A stretch of 64,000 nt of DNA from Spartinivicinus ruber (GCF_011009015.1 NZ_CP048878.1:2696354-2760353); one strand, 5' to 3'. Positions 51,483 through 62,128 are shown, numbered from the stretch's first letter. The notes: generated by a model from the letters alone, not told the origin. Made by a program: numbers and translations.

Positions 51483-53234
51483 TTAAATCCCCATTGCACT
51501 GGAAGTGCTACGACGTGGGTCAGGCGCGCCGTAGAAAATACCATCTTTAACCATAATACTTTGGATAGCGCCCATTGCAGACTGTTGGCTAACTTTATGC
51601 CCCATGCTTTCTAATAATCGGATAGTATCGGGGCTAATGCCTTGTTCAATACGGATCTCATCGGGTAGCCATTGATGGTGAATTCGTGGAGCACTGACCG
51701 CTGCCAGAATATTTAGGTTATGGTCAATCACATTCATAATCACTTGCAAGGTAGTGGTAATAATTCTAGAACCACCTGGGCTACCAGTGACCATAAAGTT
51801 CTTGCCGTCTTTTTTCACAATAGTGGGTGACATAGAGCTGAGCATGCGCTTGTTTGGTTCCACTTTATTAGCTTCGCCACCAATTAAACCATAAGCATTA
51901 GGTACCCCTGGTTTAGCACTGAAATCATCCATCTCATTGTTAAGTAAAAAGCCAGCACCGTCTACTACGATCCCTGAGCCATAGCTGAAGTTAATGGTAT
52001 AGGTGTTGGCGACGGCATTACCGTATTTATCGACAATAGAGAAGTGGGTAGTCTCATTACTTTCATAACCAGAAGGATTACCAGGGCTAATGGTTTTGCT
52101 GGGAGTGGATTGCTTCGGATTAATTTGTTCACGCAGGGTTTTTGAGTAGCCTTTGTCAATTAAACCCGCTACTGGCACTTTTACAAAGTCTGTGTCGCCT
52201 AAATATTTAGAGCGATCTGCATAAGCACGCTTCATGGCTTCCGCCATTAAATGAATAGTTTTGGCTGAATTAAGACCATACTCCCCAATAGGAAAGCCCT
52301 CTAAAATGTTTAAGATCTGTACTACATGGGTACCGCCAGAACTGGGGCTAGGCATGGAGTAAATATCATAACCACGATAAGTGCCGTGCACAGCCTTGCG
52401 GATTTTGGGCTCATAACCTTTAAGGTCTTTGTGGGTAATCAGGCCATTATGGCGCTTCATTTCGGCCACAATTAAATCTGCGGTTTTGCCTTGGTAAAAA
52501 CCTTTTCGACCTTCTTTCGCAATACGTTTTAAGGTTTCAGCCAAGTCTTTTTGTATTAATCGTTCGCCAGGCTGATAGGGAGAACCATCCTTTTTATAAA
52601 ATGCTCTTTTAGTGGCTGGCCAAGCTTTTAACATAGGGGCTGCTTCAGTTGTACCTTTAGTAAAACGAGCCGGTACAATAAACCCTTCTTCCGCCAGTTT
52701 GATGGCAGGGGCTAAAGCGCGCTCCCGTGAAATGGTGCCGTGACGCTCAAGGGCAAGTAGTAACCCAGAAACAGTGCCAGGTACACCGGCTGCTAAATGA
52801 GTAAAGCGGCTACGGTTAGTGACGACATTACCTTTACTGTCTTGAAACATTTTTTCACTGGCAGCTGCTGGAGCGGTTTCGCGATAGTCGATGGCTTCTA
52901 TTTTATTTTTTGTATCATTGGAAATTAGCATAAAGCCACCACCGCCAATATTACCCGACCGAGGTTGGGTAACGGCCAAAGCAAAACCGGCTGTAACGGC
53001 TGCATCAATAGCATTCCCCCCTTCTGCCAACACTTGTTGTGCAACTTTGGTGGCTAATGTATGGCTGGTAACCACCATACCGTTTTTTGCTTCAATGGGT
53101 ACACTACGCTCGCCTTCTATGATGGCTTGTTTAGCTGATACGGTAGTCGAAAAGGCCGTAATTGAAAGGGTTAAAGTAACAATCCCCAAGGTAAAGTGCT
53201 GCTTGGTTGGAATGGACAAAAGCTTTCGAATCAT
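51483..53234 (-). CDS. ggt: Gamma-glutamyltransferase (periplasmic)
   Basis: The 583-aa precursor has a signal peptide (FTLGIVTLTLSITAFSTTVSA). It has the large-subunit pattern VATKVAQQVLAEGGNAIDAA and IGGGGFMLI. The autoprocessing site is NETTHFSIVDKYGNAVANTY; cleavage before the second Thr creates the nucleophile. The small subunit shows LLNNEMDDF, MLSSMSPTI and GSPGGSRIITT. It hydrolyses glutathione and other gamma-glutamyl compounds, and so could also act on gamma-glutamyl thiols. AGAGGA precedes the ATG and a strong terminator follows. Confidence 0.95.
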   Translation of the reverse strand: MIRKLLSIPTKQHFTLGIVTLTLSITAFSTTVSAKQAIIEGERSVPIEAKNGMVVTSHTLATKVAQQVLAEGGNAIDAAVTAGFALAVTQPRSGNIGGGGFMLISNDTKNKIEAIDYRETAPAAASEKMFQDSKGNVVTNRSRFTHLAAGVPGTVSGLLLALERHGTISRERALAPAIKLAEEGFIVPARFTKGTTEAAPMLKAWPATKRAFYKKDGSPYQPGERLIQKDLAETLKRIAKEGRKGFYQGKTADLIVAEMKRHNGLITHKDLKGYEPKIRKAVHGTYRGYDIYSMPSPSSGGTHVVQILNILEGFPIGEYGLNSAKTIHLMAEAMKRAYADRSKYLGDTDFVKVPVAGLIDKGYSKTLREQINPKQSTPSKTISPGNPSGYESNETTHFSIVDKYGNAVANTYTINFSYGSGIVVDGAGFLLNNEMDDFSAKPGVPNAYGLIGGEANKVEPNKRMLSSMSPTIVKKDGKNFMVTGSPGGSRIITTTLQVIMNVIDHNLNILAAVSAPRIHHQWLPDEIRIEQGISPDTIRLLESMGHKVSQQSAMGAIQSIMVKDGIFYGAPDPRRSTSSAMGI

Positions 53235-53600
53235 TGTTGTTATTCCTCTGGAAAGTGGTTTCCACTTATGTGCTTTTTATTAGCAGTACAAGAAATCCAG
53301 CTTAATCAAATAAAGCAATTTGACGCCGGATTTTAGAGGTACAGAAAATTACTTCATTGCAGCTGCCAACTGTGTTGTGGTTAGATTCTGGCATTATTCG
53401 CCAACCAGCGTAAGCAGGAAACAATTACAAACAGTTGCAAAGAGTTACAATAACTTATCATGGTGATCACCAATTGGCGATAGTTAGCAAGCACCTTTTT
53501 AGGTGGTTCAGTAGCTGTGAAGGTTTACGGTAGCACTTCTAACTTGCATAAAGCGCTACTGGAAAGAATGCCTTTAAATACTTCTTCTTTAGTGAGACTA
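53235..53600. other. Intergenic region between ggt and acnA
   Basis: These 366 bp show no convincing gene. They should contain the ggt promoter and the end of the acnA transcript. No strong terminator hairpin with a T-run was recognised. Confidence 0.35.
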
Positions 53601-56273
53601 CTACTGTTGTGTGTCAGCAAGCTTATCCAATACATAATGTAATATGCCGCCCTGTTGGTAATAACTAAGCTCATCCAAGGTATCAATACGGCAGCGGACG
53701 TTAATAGTTTCAACGGATTGATCAGGACGGGAAATAGTAACCATCAACGACTGTTGTGGAGTAAGTCCCGCTTTAATTCCACTAATGCTAATGGTTTCTT
53801 CTCCTGTCAGCTGCAGACTGGTTCGATTGATACCTTGTTCAAACTGCAAAGGCAATACCCCCATACCAATTAAATTAGAACGGTGAATACGCTCGAAGCT
53901 TTCTGCAATCACGGCTTTAACCCCAAGCAAACGAGTGCCTTTGGCTGCCCAATCGCGGCTGGAGCCAGTTCCATATTCTTTGCCTGCAATGACTATCAAT
54001 GGAATCCCTCGGGACTGATAACGGATGGCTGCATCGTAAATGGCCTGCTGGTCACCCGTAATCACATCCAGGGTATAACCCCCTTCAACGCCAGGAACCA
54101 TTTCATTACGGATACGAATATTGGCGAAAGTACCACGCATCATCACTTCGTGATTACCCCGACGGGAGCCGTAGGAATTAAAGTGCTTGGGTTGGATGCC
54201 CTGACTTTGTAAATATTTTCCCGCGGGGCTATCCGCTTTGATTACTCCAGCAGGGGAAATATGGTCAGTGGTAACGGAATCACCTAATAAAGCAAGAATA
54301 CGTGCCCCTTCGATATCCGATTGTTGGGGGGTAGCGTACTCTCCTTCAAAAAACGGGGGTTTACGGATATAGGTAGAGTCATCATCCCAACTGAAGATTT
54401 CACCTGATGGCGCTTTGAGCTGTTGCCATTCGTGGGTGCCATCAAATACGGCTTGGTATTCCTGTTGAAACAAGCTTTGCGAAACATGAGTCTGCAGTTG
54501 TTGTATTTCGTGCTGCGTTGGCCAAATATCTTTCAGATAGACAGGGTTACCTTGATTATCTTCACCAAGTGGGTCGGTAGTTAAATTAATTTTTAGGGTA
54601 CCAGCTAGGGCATAAGCCACGACTAATGGTGGAGAAGCTAGCCAGTTAGCTTTCACCTGGGGATGTACCCGGCCTTCAAAATTACGGTTGCCTGACAAAA
54701 CCGAGCAAACATGTAAATCAGCTTGTTGAATAGCCTGATTAATGAGGTCGGGTAGGGGACCGGAGTTACCAATGCATGTGGTGCAGCCATAACCCACCAG
54801 ATTAAACCCCAGTTGATCAAGTGCCTTTTGTAAACCCGAAGCAGTAAGATAGTCACTGACCACTTTAGAGCCTGGAGCTAATGAGGTTTTCACCCAGGGC
54901 TTGACTTTCATGCCTTTTTTTAGCGCTTTTTGTGCGACCAACCCTGCGCCTAGCATTACAGCAGGGTTAGAGGTGTTTGTGCAGGAAGTAATCGCGGCAA
55001 TTACGACATCACCATCGGCTAGCTCATAATCAGTGACTTTAACTGTTTGAGGAGATTTTCGCCCAGCCAGCTCAAGGGTTTCCTGCATGTTTTGCGCTAC
55101 TTGTTTTAAAGTTACTCTGTCTTGGGGGCGTTTTGGACCTGCTAAGCAAGCTTCAACAGAGGCTAAATCCAGAGATAGTTGGCTGCTATATAAAGGAGCA
55201 GGGGCATCATCTGCTCGCCAGAGCCCTTGTGTTTTTGCATAGGCTTCCACCAAAGCAATGGTTTCTGTAGAGCGGCCACTTAGCTTGAGGTAGGTAAGGG
55301 TTTCTTGATCGACAGGAAAAAAACCACAAGTAGCGCCATATTCAGGGGCCATATTGGCAATGGTGGCTCGGTCTGCTAAGGGCAGGTGATTAAGCCCTGC
55401 ACCGTAAAATTCAACAAATTTACCAACGACCCCTTCCTGACGAAGCAGTTGTGTGACAGTCAGTACTAAGTCGGTGGCAGTTATCCCTTCCTGAAGTTTT
55501 CCAGTTAGCTCAAAACCTACGACCTCAGGAATCAACATTGAAATAGGTTGGCCCAGCATAGCGGCTTCAGCTTCGATGCCACCAACGCCCCAACCTAGTA
55601 CGCCTAATCCATTAATCATCGTGGTATGACTATCGGTACCAACTAAGGTATCTGGGTAAACATAATGATCCTGGTTGATCTTACATTGCCAGACAGTTTG
55701 GGCCAGGTATTCTAAGTTCACTTGGTGGCAAATCCCGGTACCCGGTGGAACTACACGAAAGTTGCTGAACGCCTGTTGTCCCCATTTTAAAAATTGATAA
55801 CGCTCTTTGTTTCTTTCCATTTCCAGCACGACGTTATCGCGAAATGCAGAGTCATCGCCAAAGTGATCAACCATTACTGAGTGATCAATGACCAGGTCAA
55901 CGGGAATCAGTGGGTTAATGGCTTGAGAGTTACCTTTTTTAGCCTCTACTGCTTGGCGCATCGTGGCTAAGTCAACAACAGCAGGAACACCCGTAAAATC
56001 TTGCATTAACACACGGGCAGGGCGGAAAGCAATTTCCTGGCTGGCACGACGCTGATTTAACCAACCTAATAATGCCTGAATATCAGCAACAGTCACTGAC
56101 TGACTATCCTCAAATCGCAGCAGATTTTCCAGCAATACTTTTAGCGAAAAGGGCAGTCGACTAGCGTCGCCATGCCCTTCTTGATGGAGTGCGTCAATGT
56201 CAAAGTAGCAGTATTTATTGTTACCTACGGTAAGCTCACGGCGGGTATTCAGGCTATTATGTCCTACCTTCAT
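53601..56273 (-). CDS. acnA: Aconitate hydratase A
   Basis: The product is 890 aa from ATG 56273, which has TGAGGA upstream; an in-frame TTG at 56288 is less likely. The iron-sulfur ligands are seen in AAITSCTNTSNPAVMLGAGL and GYGCTTCIGNSGPL. DSHTTMINGLGVLGWGVGGI, GDSVTTDHISPAG, FNSYGSRRGNHEVMMRGTFA and KEYGTGSSRDWAAKG are standard AcnA/IRP motifs. It converts citrate to isocitrate in the TCA cycle through a [4Fe-4S] cluster, and the family can also bind mRNA. Confidence 0.97.
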   Translation of the reverse strand: MKVGHNSLNTRRELTVGNNKYCYFDIDALHQEGHGDASRLPFSLKVLLENLLRFEDSQSVTVADIQALLGWLNQRRASQEIAFRPARVLMQDFTGVPAVVDLATMRQAVEAKKGNSQAINPLIPVDLVIDHSVMVDHFGDDSAFRDNVVLEMERNKERYQFLKWGQQAFSNFRVVPPGTGICHQVNLEYLAQTVWQCKINQDHYVYPDTLVGTDSHTTMINGLGVLGWGVGGIEAEAAMLGQPISMLIPEVVGFELTGKLQEGITATDLVLTVTQLLRQEGVVGKFVEFYGAGLNHLPLADRATIANMAPEYGATCGFFPVDQETLTYLKLSGRSTETIALVEAYAKTQGLWRADDAPAPLYSSQLSLDLASVEACLAGPKRPQDRVTLKQVAQNMQETLELAGRKSPQTVKVTDYELADGDVVIAAITSCTNTSNPAVMLGAGLVAQKALKKGMKVKPWVKTSLAPGSKVVSDYLTASGLQKALDQLGFNLVGYGCTTCIGNSGPLPDLINQAIQQADLHVCSVLSGNRNFEGRVHPQVKANWLASPPLVVAYALAGTLKINLTTDPLGEDNQGNPVYLKDIWPTQHEIQQLQTHVSQSLFQQEYQAVFDGTHEWQQLKAPSGEIFSWDDDSTYIRKPPFFEGEYATPQQSDIEGARILALLGDSVTTDHISPAGVIKADSPAGKYLQSQGIQPKHFNSYGSRRGNHEVMMRGTFANIRIRNEMVPGVEGGYTLDVITGDQQAIYDAAIRYQSRGIPLIVIAGKEYGTGSSRDWAAKGTRLLGVKAVIAESFERIHRSNLIGMGVLPLQFEQGINRTSLQLTGEETISISGIKAGLTPQQSLMVTISRPDQSVETINVRCRIDTLDELSYYQQGGILHYVLDKLADTQQ

Positions 56274-56412
56274 GTGCTGGGTCCTCAACTGCAGTCATTA
56301 TTGTTGTTAGCTAACTATAGAAGAAGATATTTAGTGTTGAAGCAGTGAATGAGTACCTGGTTGCTACCCCATATCTGTTAGCTTATGCAATTGTATGTTG
56401 TCACTCAGGAGA

Positions 56413-56661
56413 CTATATTGTTGTACTAACTGCTTTAAGGTGTGCATCAAGCTCAGTGAAACCACCAATATGCTGTTGGCCAATAAACACCTGTGGTACA
56501 GTGGCTACGGGTTTACCAATGGTTTTTTCTAAATCTGCCTGGCTAATACCGGCTTCGTGAATATCAATGTATTTATAATTTAGCTCTTTAATTTCGCACA
56601 GCTCTTTAGCTCGACGACAGTAGCCGCAATCAGACCTACCAAAAATAGTAACACGTTTCAT
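56413..56661 (-). CDS. grxA: Glutaredoxin, GrxA-like
   Basis: The product is 82 aa from ATG 56661 with GGAG upstream. The redox site is RSDCGYCRRAKELC (C-x-x-C). The GrxA-type signature is IDIHEAGISQADLEKTIGKP, then VATVPQVFIGQQHIGGFTEL. It reduces disulfides and ribonucleotide reductase with glutathione. It lies upstream of acnA on the same strand. Confidence 0.95.
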   Translation of the reverse strand: MKRVTIFGRSDCGYCRRAKELCEIKELNYKYIDIHEAGISQADLEKTIGKPVATVPQVFIGQQHIGGFTELDAHLKAVSTTI

Positions 56662-56959
56662 AACCTTTAACTCCAAAACTGTGTTTGACTTAAAAATTTG
56701 TAAGCGAGTTGATACCTATAGTCTCCATTAATGGTTGAACTTCAGCTAATTGTATTGATCTATCTTTGTGATTAATTTTGCTCATCATTCAGGGCATGGC
56801 TACCCAGGCATTGAAGATTAGGGTATAACCCTCATCAGTAGATGAAATGGTGAAATGAGAAACCACCTGGTAAGTCAACAACAGTAAAAAGGTTGCAATC
56901 AAATACGCTTAAAAAAGCAATCAGTATAAAACGTAAGTAGGCTGGAATAGAGAGTGTGA

Positions 56960-58201
56960 ATGAAGCGCTGGTTTTTTAGACTTATACTATTGGTGGTGTG
57001 TTTAGCCTTGGTGGGATTTTTAATAACCGATACACAGCCGCCTTTTGCGACAGATCAAGATAGTACTCTGACACTGAAACAATTGACTAAAGCAAATGCA
57101 CCTGTTTATTTGCCAAATGAAAAACTATACCAAATGACTTTATTGCCTTCGGATGCAACGGCGGTATTAAATCATGGTGTGACTAAAATACAGCGTGGGT
57201 TTCCTAACCTCGCTGGGGTGAAAGCAGAGTATCTACAAAATAAGGTTAAGCTACAGGGGGCGTTGACTTGGTTGGGGCGCTATTTAACGGTGTCATTAGA
57301 GGTTGCACCAACGCCAGAAGTGCCAACAGTCACTGCACTGAAAGTAGGGCCTATTCCTATTCCTCAAGGGGTAACGGAGTGGGGACTTGATACAGCTCAG
57401 CGATATTCACGTGTGCAACAGTTGTTGTCACTTTACCAAACAATCGATCAGGTTAGGGTAACCCCTGAGCAGCTGGTGGTGAAATACCAGTCCCGCAAAG
57501 TGGTTTCTGGAATTAACCAGCAGAGCCGACAGTTGCTGTTTAGTCCAGAACAACAACAGCATATTGGTTTTTATTTAACGGCAATTTATGTATTTGCCTC
57601 ACAACAGCAGGATGTCCGTTTACCAAGCTTTTGGAGGCTGTTTCAATATTTGACGGAGCAGGCACAACAACAGGTACAGCAGGGTGCTTCCGCTGTAGCA
57701 CAAAATCAAGCCATGATTACTGCACTGGCTTTGTATCAATCATCATTTCCAACAGCTGATTATTTAGCTAATAAAGCCTTGCGTGGTGAGCGGCGGCGGA
57801 TTTTTTACCTACATCAACGCAAAGACTTAGCCAGACATTTCAGTTTCTCAGCGGCTATTGCCTTATATGCGGGTAGCGAAGTGTCAGACACCTTAGGGCT
57901 ATGGAAAGAGCTGGATGATGCCAAAAATGGGTCTGGTTTTAGTTTTTATGATTTAGCGGCTGACCGGGCTGGCATCCAGTTTGCCACATATGCCACTCAG
58001 GATGAAAATACTGCTAGGGCTGTGCAGCAAAAAATTATTAATACAACCGCTGATGCTTTAATACCTCGATTAAACCGGTTACCAGAAGGAATGACTGAAA
58101 GCCAGTTTAAACAGCGTTATCAAAACCCAGAAAGTGAAGGCTATCAGCGACTGGTGAAGAAAATTGACCAAACTATCTTGGCTAGTCAGTTGTATCAATA
58201 A
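56960..58201 (+). CDS. Conserved membrane-anchored hypothetical protein
   Basis: The 413-aa protein has one N-terminal helix (residues about 5-23, FFRLILLVVCLALVGFLI) and a large periplasmic part: NEKLYQMTLLPSDATAVLNH, LQGALTWLGRYLTVSLEVAP, QRYSRVQQLLSLYQTIDQVR, ATYATQDENTARAVQQKIIN. The first 170 residues loosely recall DUF2140/YpmS-type proteins; the rest is mostly helical. The family is not recognised with confidence. It is monocistronic. Confidence 0.7.
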   Translation: MKRWFFRLILLVVCLALVGFLITDTQPPFATDQDSTLTLKQLTKANAPVYLPNEKLYQMTLLPSDATAVLNHGVTKIQRGFPNLAGVKAEYLQNKVKLQGALTWLGRYLTVSLEVAPTPEVPTVTALKVGPIPIPQGVTEWGLDTAQRYSRVQQLLSLYQTIDQVRVTPEQLVVKYQSRKVVSGINQQSRQLLFSPEQQQHIGFYLTAIYVFASQQQDVRLPSFWRLFQYLTEQAQQQVQQGASAVAQNQAMITALALYQSSFPTADYLANKALRGERRRIFYLHQRKDLARHFSFSAAIALYAGSEVSDTLGLWKELDDAKNGSGFSFYDLAADRAGIQFATYATQDENTARAVQQKIINTTADALIPRLNRLPEGMTESQFKQRYQNPESEGYQRLVKKIDQTILASQLYQ

Positions 58202-58305
58202 ATAAATTTTACTAAAAGCCCTGGGTTAGATCGCAGGATTTTTAGCTATTTTCGGCCTGACTTAAGAATGTAGTATAGGGGTAGGAATATACCCCTTGCG
58301 TTGAA

Positions 58306-58686
58306 TTAGTTAGATCGTTGAGCCGTTGTTAACCGGAACTTTTGTAACTTATCCAGGAGCCAGCCTTGAGTTTTCATTGGGGGCTTGTCTGGACATTGAA
58401 TTTTTAGTGACTGCCCCGTTTTAGCACTGCTGCTAGCGGTTAATACAATAAACTCTTCCGTATTACCAATGTCATCCTTAAACAGCTTATATCTACGCTC
58501 GATATAGTCGAGCATAGCGGTTGGCTGGTACAGCTTACCATTGTGTAAAAACTGACAGTGAGAATCTTTCACTTGTTGTTTTAAATAACTAATTTCGTTG
58601 GCAAGTTGTTCCGATGCCTGGGTAGGGCTAACCAATACAATGGTTGAAGCCACCAATAAAACCCAGCGATTAATCATACTATCCAT
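58306..58686 (-). CDS. DUF5329 exported protein
   Basis: The product is 126 aa from ATG 58686; starts at 58722 and 58677 are also possible. It has a signal peptide ending PTQASEQ. The core is ISYLKQQVKDSHCQFLHNGK, then LDYIERRYKLFKDDIGNTEE and FIVLTASSSAKTGQSLKIQC, matching DUF5329 (SxCxFxRNG, TAE-x-FI, SG-x-x-Y/K-x-I-x-CP). Two cysteines probably form a disulfide in the periplasm. Function is unknown. Confidence 0.78.
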   Translation of the reverse strand: MDSMINRWVLLVASTIVLVSPTQASEQLANEISYLKQQVKDSHCQFLHNGKLYQPTAMLDYIERRYKLFKDDIGNTEEFIVLTASSSAKTGQSLKIQCPDKPPMKTQGWLLDKLQKFRLTTAQRSN

Positions 58687-58786
58687 TCCAAGCAACCTAA
58701 AAAAACAGCGCAATTCTAGCAAAATTGGCCAGCAGTTTCACATGTTAAATTGAGCAAGCAAAAAAACACCCTGTACGGATATTAGT

Positions 58787-59788
58787 TTACGCAATATGTA
58801 AAGAGTTGCATGGTGTTGAAGTAAAAGTGCTAATTAGCCAATCGGTCATATCGGTATACACCTGTTGATAGTTTGTTTCATTAAACATTTCGTGGCGCCC
58901 TCCCACGTATATGGCTTCGGTTACCTGGTTAATGCCTGCTGCTCGTAAAGCATTTGCTAAGTGTTTCAAGCGCTTACCTGCACTAATGGGGTCATCTCGT
59001 CCCCCCAATACATAGATGGGCAAGTCAAAGCGAATAGACTTCAGGTTATCAACTTGGTTAATGCGATGAAGTGCTTCAAATAGGTCAGACCACAGTTGGG
59101 CTGTGCTGATAAAACCACACAGTGGATCTGCAATATAGGCATTGACTTGTTTGCTATCCCGGCTGAGCCAATCATGGCTGGTGCGGCTGGGGGCAAAGCG
59201 ATGGTTAAAACGTCCAAATACCAGGTTTTCAATTAAGCGACTAGGAACACTAGGGCCTAGTCGCCAGCACTCAAACTGGGCTATCCAGCGGCTGAAGGTG
59301 AATTTTGTGGCTAAGTCATAATTAGAACCTGATAAAATGGCTGCATGAATATTATGACTATGGGTAAGTAAAAAATCCTGGGTGAGGTAGGACCCCATAC
59401 TGTGCCCTAGTAAGATAATGGGTAGCTTGCCAAATTGACCAGTAGCCCAGGTCTGCACAGACGACACATCGTTGATAAGGTGTGCCCAGCCATTGTGATC
59501 ACTGAAATGACCAAGTTGGGTTTGCTGGCCGGTATGGCCATGACCGCGTTGATCATGGGCAATGACGATAAACTGTTGCTGATTTAACCATTCAGCTAGT
59601 CGCTGGTAACGGCCGCTGTGCTCTGCTAAACCATGCAGAATATGTATTATACCTTTGGCAGGGTAACTCGGTTGCCAATAGCGGATATATAGGTCGCAGC
59701 CTTCAGCAGCAAGCCAGTGACTATTCATCTGCTGCATCTGTTGTGTATGCTTTTCTGCTGTTGTGCTTTCCATCGGTAGTTTTTTCAA
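58787..59788 (-). CDS. Alpha/beta hydrolase, monoacylglycerol-lipase-like
   Basis: The 333-aa Hydrolase_4 protein has oxyanion HGLAEHSGRYQRLAEWLNQQ and HDQRGHGHT. The nucleophile Ser is in LLGHSMGSYLTQDF, the acid Asp in LGGRDDPISAGKRL and the catalytic His in GGRHEMFNE. This is the PldB/MGL group that hydrolyses lysophospholipids or monoacylglycerols. No signal peptide is seen. It is divergent from fadD, a sensible pairing because released fatty acids would feed FadD. Confidence 0.88.
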   Translation of the reverse strand: MKKLPMESTTAEKHTQQMQQMNSHWLAAEGCDLYIRYWQPSYPAKGIIHILHGLAEHSGRYQRLAEWLNQQQFIVIAHDQRGHGHTGQQTQLGHFSDHNGWAHLINDVSSVQTWATGQFGKLPIILLGHSMGSYLTQDFLLTHSHNIHAAILSGSNYDLATKFTFSRWIAQFECWRLGPSVPSRLIENLVFGRFNHRFAPSRTSHDWLSRDSKQVNAYIADPLCGFISTAQLWSDLFEALHRINQVDNLKSIRFDLPIYVLGGRDDPISAGKRLKHLANALRAAGINQVTEAIYVGGRHEMFNETNYQQVYTDMTDWLISTFTSTPCNSLHIA

Positions 59789-60142
59789 AGATTGCGTTGT
59801 AGAGTGCTGTTTCCTATATAATAAATGGCGCTAGGGTCCGTTCAGTAAACCTTTGGGTGTTAAATAATAATACTTGTTAATTGGCTATGGGGTTTTGAGC
59901 CAATTTGTTGGACTTCGCTAAATTGAGATGTTAAAAAAACGCTCGTTTGAAACTGTATTCAGCTTAAGTCTTTATTGAGTAAAAAACAAGCCAGGCTTTG
60001 GCTGCTGTGTGGTTGAACGATTCATGATAGCGGCAATTAAATGAATACAGTGACAATCCGCTACAATCAATCCTGGTAATAACAATAATTTTATTCAGCA
60101 GTTAATCCGCTGTTGAAATAGCATGACTTAGGAGCTAATCCA
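59789..60142. other. Divergent promoter region, lipase-like gene and fadD
   Basis: These 354 bp are non-coding. No operator with a convincing FadR-type sequence could be identified by eye. Confidence 0.35.
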
Positions 60143-61831
60143 ATGACTGAGGACTTCTGGAAGGACAAATATCCGGCAGGGATTCCCCGTGAAATCTCAA
60201 CAGGTGAATATACCTCGATCCTGGATGTGTTTGAGGAATCCTGCAAGAAGTTCAGCGACTTACCTGCTTTTTCTAACCTTGGCCAGGTTTTAACCTATCG
60301 GCATTTAGATCAACTCAGCAGTCAATTTGCTGCCTATCTGCAAAATGAAACGGATTTACAACCAGGTGACCGCATTGCGGTGCAAATGCCCAATTTACTG
60401 CAATTTCCTATTGCTGTTTTTGGTGCGCTACGCGCTGGACTGGTTGTAGTGAATACTAATCCGCTATACACCGAAAGGGAAATGGAACATCAGTTTAATG
60501 ATTCTGGGGCTAAAGCGTTGGTCGTGCTAGCCAATATGGCTCATCTGGCAGAAGATGTGGTACCCAAAACCCAAATCAAGCATGTGATCATTACGCAGGT
60601 GGGCGATATGCTGCCGCTGTTTAAGCGTGTCATGGTAAATTGTGCTGTGAAATACCTGAAAAAGATGGTGCCTAGTTACAATCTACCTCAAGCAATCAGT
60701 TTTCTTGATGTTCTAAACAAAGGCAAGCTTCATGCTTTTCAGCCCCATAAAGCCGGTTTTGATGATGTGGCTATTTTACAGTACACGGGTGGTACAACAG
60801 GTGTTGCAAAAGGAGCGATGCTAACCCACCGTAATATCGTCTCTAACATGTTTCAGTGTAAAGCTATCACTTGCCATATATTGGAAGAGGGCAAGGAAAC
60901 AGTCATCTCCCCTTTACCGCTGTACCATATTTATGCCTTTACCTTTCATTGTATGGTGGGGCTGTTTTTAGGTTTGCACAATGTATTGATTACCAACCCT
61001 CGTGATTTATCAGGTTTTATTGATACGTTAGAAAAGCAGCCATTTTCGGTATTCGTGGGCTTAAATACACTATTTGTCGGTTTAATGAATAACGAGCGAT
61101 TCCGTCAGCTGAATTTCAAACCGTTAAAGCTGACATTATCTGGTGGTATGGCATTACAGCTAGATACGGCTAATCGTTGGGAGCAATTAACCGGTTGTAA
61201 GATTTGTGAAGGTTATGGCATGACTGAAACATCACCAGTGGTTAGTACTAACCCGTTGCCTGATGTTCAGCTGGGTACTATTGGTATGCCAATTCCTTCC
61301 ACTGAAATTAAATTATGTGATGATGAGGGTAATGATGTTCCCTTGCAAGAAACGGGTGAATTGTGTGTACGTGGCCCGCAGGTAATGAAAGGCTATTGGA
61401 ACCGTCCGGAAGAAACAGCCAAAGTGTTGTCTGATGATGGTTGGCTAAAAACGGGTGATATCGCAACGGTTGATGAAAAAGGTTATATCAAAATTGTTGA
61501 TCGTAAAAAAGACATGATTGTGGTCTCTGGCTTTAATGTCTACCCCAACGAGATAGAAGATGAATTAGCCACACATCCAGATGTAGTCCAATGTGCGGCG
61601 ATTGGTATACCGAGTGAAAAAACTGGTGAAGCCATTAAAATGTTTGTGGTTACTAAAAACCCCAATTTAACCAAAGAAGAGTTGATTAATTATTTAAAAG
61701 AGCGGGTAACTGGTTACAAAGTGCCACGGATTTTTGAGTTCCGCGACGAACTACCTACCACCAACGTGGGCAAAATCTTACGCCGGGAACTTAGGGATCA
61801 GGAGTTATCAAAACTGAAAAAAGCCAGCTAA
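60143..61831 (+). CDS. fadD: Long-chain fatty acid-CoA ligase FadD
   Basis: The 562-aa adenylate-forming enzyme begins MTEDFWKDKYPAGIPREIST, as in gammaproteobacterial FadD. The AMP motif is LQYTGGTTGVAKGAMLTHRN, with GYGMTETSPVVSTNP in the middle. The FACS signature is GWLKTGDIATVDEKGYIKIV followed by DRKKDMIVVSGFNVYPNEIE. The C-terminal Lys lies in TTNVGKILRRELR. It activates exogenous fatty acids to acyl-CoA at the inner membrane for beta-oxidation or lipid synthesis. Confidence 0.97.
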   Translation: MTEDFWKDKYPAGIPREISTGEYTSILDVFEESCKKFSDLPAFSNLGQVLTYRHLDQLSSQFAAYLQNETDLQPGDRIAVQMPNLLQFPIAVFGALRAGLVVVNTNPLYTEREMEHQFNDSGAKALVVLANMAHLAEDVVPKTQIKHVIITQVGDMLPLFKRVMVNCAVKYLKKMVPSYNLPQAISFLDVLNKGKLHAFQPHKAGFDDVAILQYTGGTTGVAKGAMLTHRNIVSNMFQCKAITCHILEEGKETVISPLPLYHIYAFTFHCMVGLFLGLHNVLITNPRDLSGFIDTLEKQPFSVFVGLNTLFVGLMNNERFRQLNFKPLKLTLSGGMALQLDTANRWEQLTGCKICEGYGMTETSPVVSTNPLPDVQLGTIGMPIPSTEIKLCDDEGNDVPLQETGELCVRGPQVMKGYWNRPEETAKVLSDDGWLKTGDIATVDEKGYIKIVDRKKDMIVVSGFNVYPNEIEDELATHPDVVQCAAIGIPSEKTGEAIKMFVVTKNPNLTKEELINYLKERVTGYKVPRIFEFRDELPTTNVGKILRRELRDQELSKLKKAS

Positions 61832-61934
61832 AAAAGTGCTCCAAACTAAGTGCTTTCTCCTCAGGAGACTGTCGCGAAAGTGTGTTGAAAATAAGCCTAG
61901 TGTTTGATACGGAATAACAGACTACTCTTCGCGG

Positions 61935-61966
61935 CTCTTGAAAGACCATCATTGGTCTTTCAAGAG
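61935..61966. terminator. Perfect 14-bp hairpin downstream of fadD
   Basis: CTCTTGAAAGACCA (61935-61948) pairs perfectly with TGGTCTTTCAAGAG (61953-61966) around TCAT. No T-run follows on either strand. It lies 100 bp after fadD and may act as a transcript-end or stability structure. Confidence 0.5.
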
Positions 61967-62128
61967 CTGAAGCGAGTGTCCAGCCAGCACTTTTTATATC
62001 AATTAGAGCTGCTGTCGTTAATCAGGTAGTCTTGACAACACAGCATGTTACTTCCCCTGTAAAGTCTTTTGCTATGTATTACCCTTTCCTTTTAGAATAC
62101 GCCTTTTTTGTGTTTGAAGGTGAAGTGT

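Noticed and set aside
35700-61880. TGTCGCGAAAG occurs near 35706 and near 61870
   Set aside because: An 11-base match between two sites is expected by chance in 64 kb and the flanks do not align.
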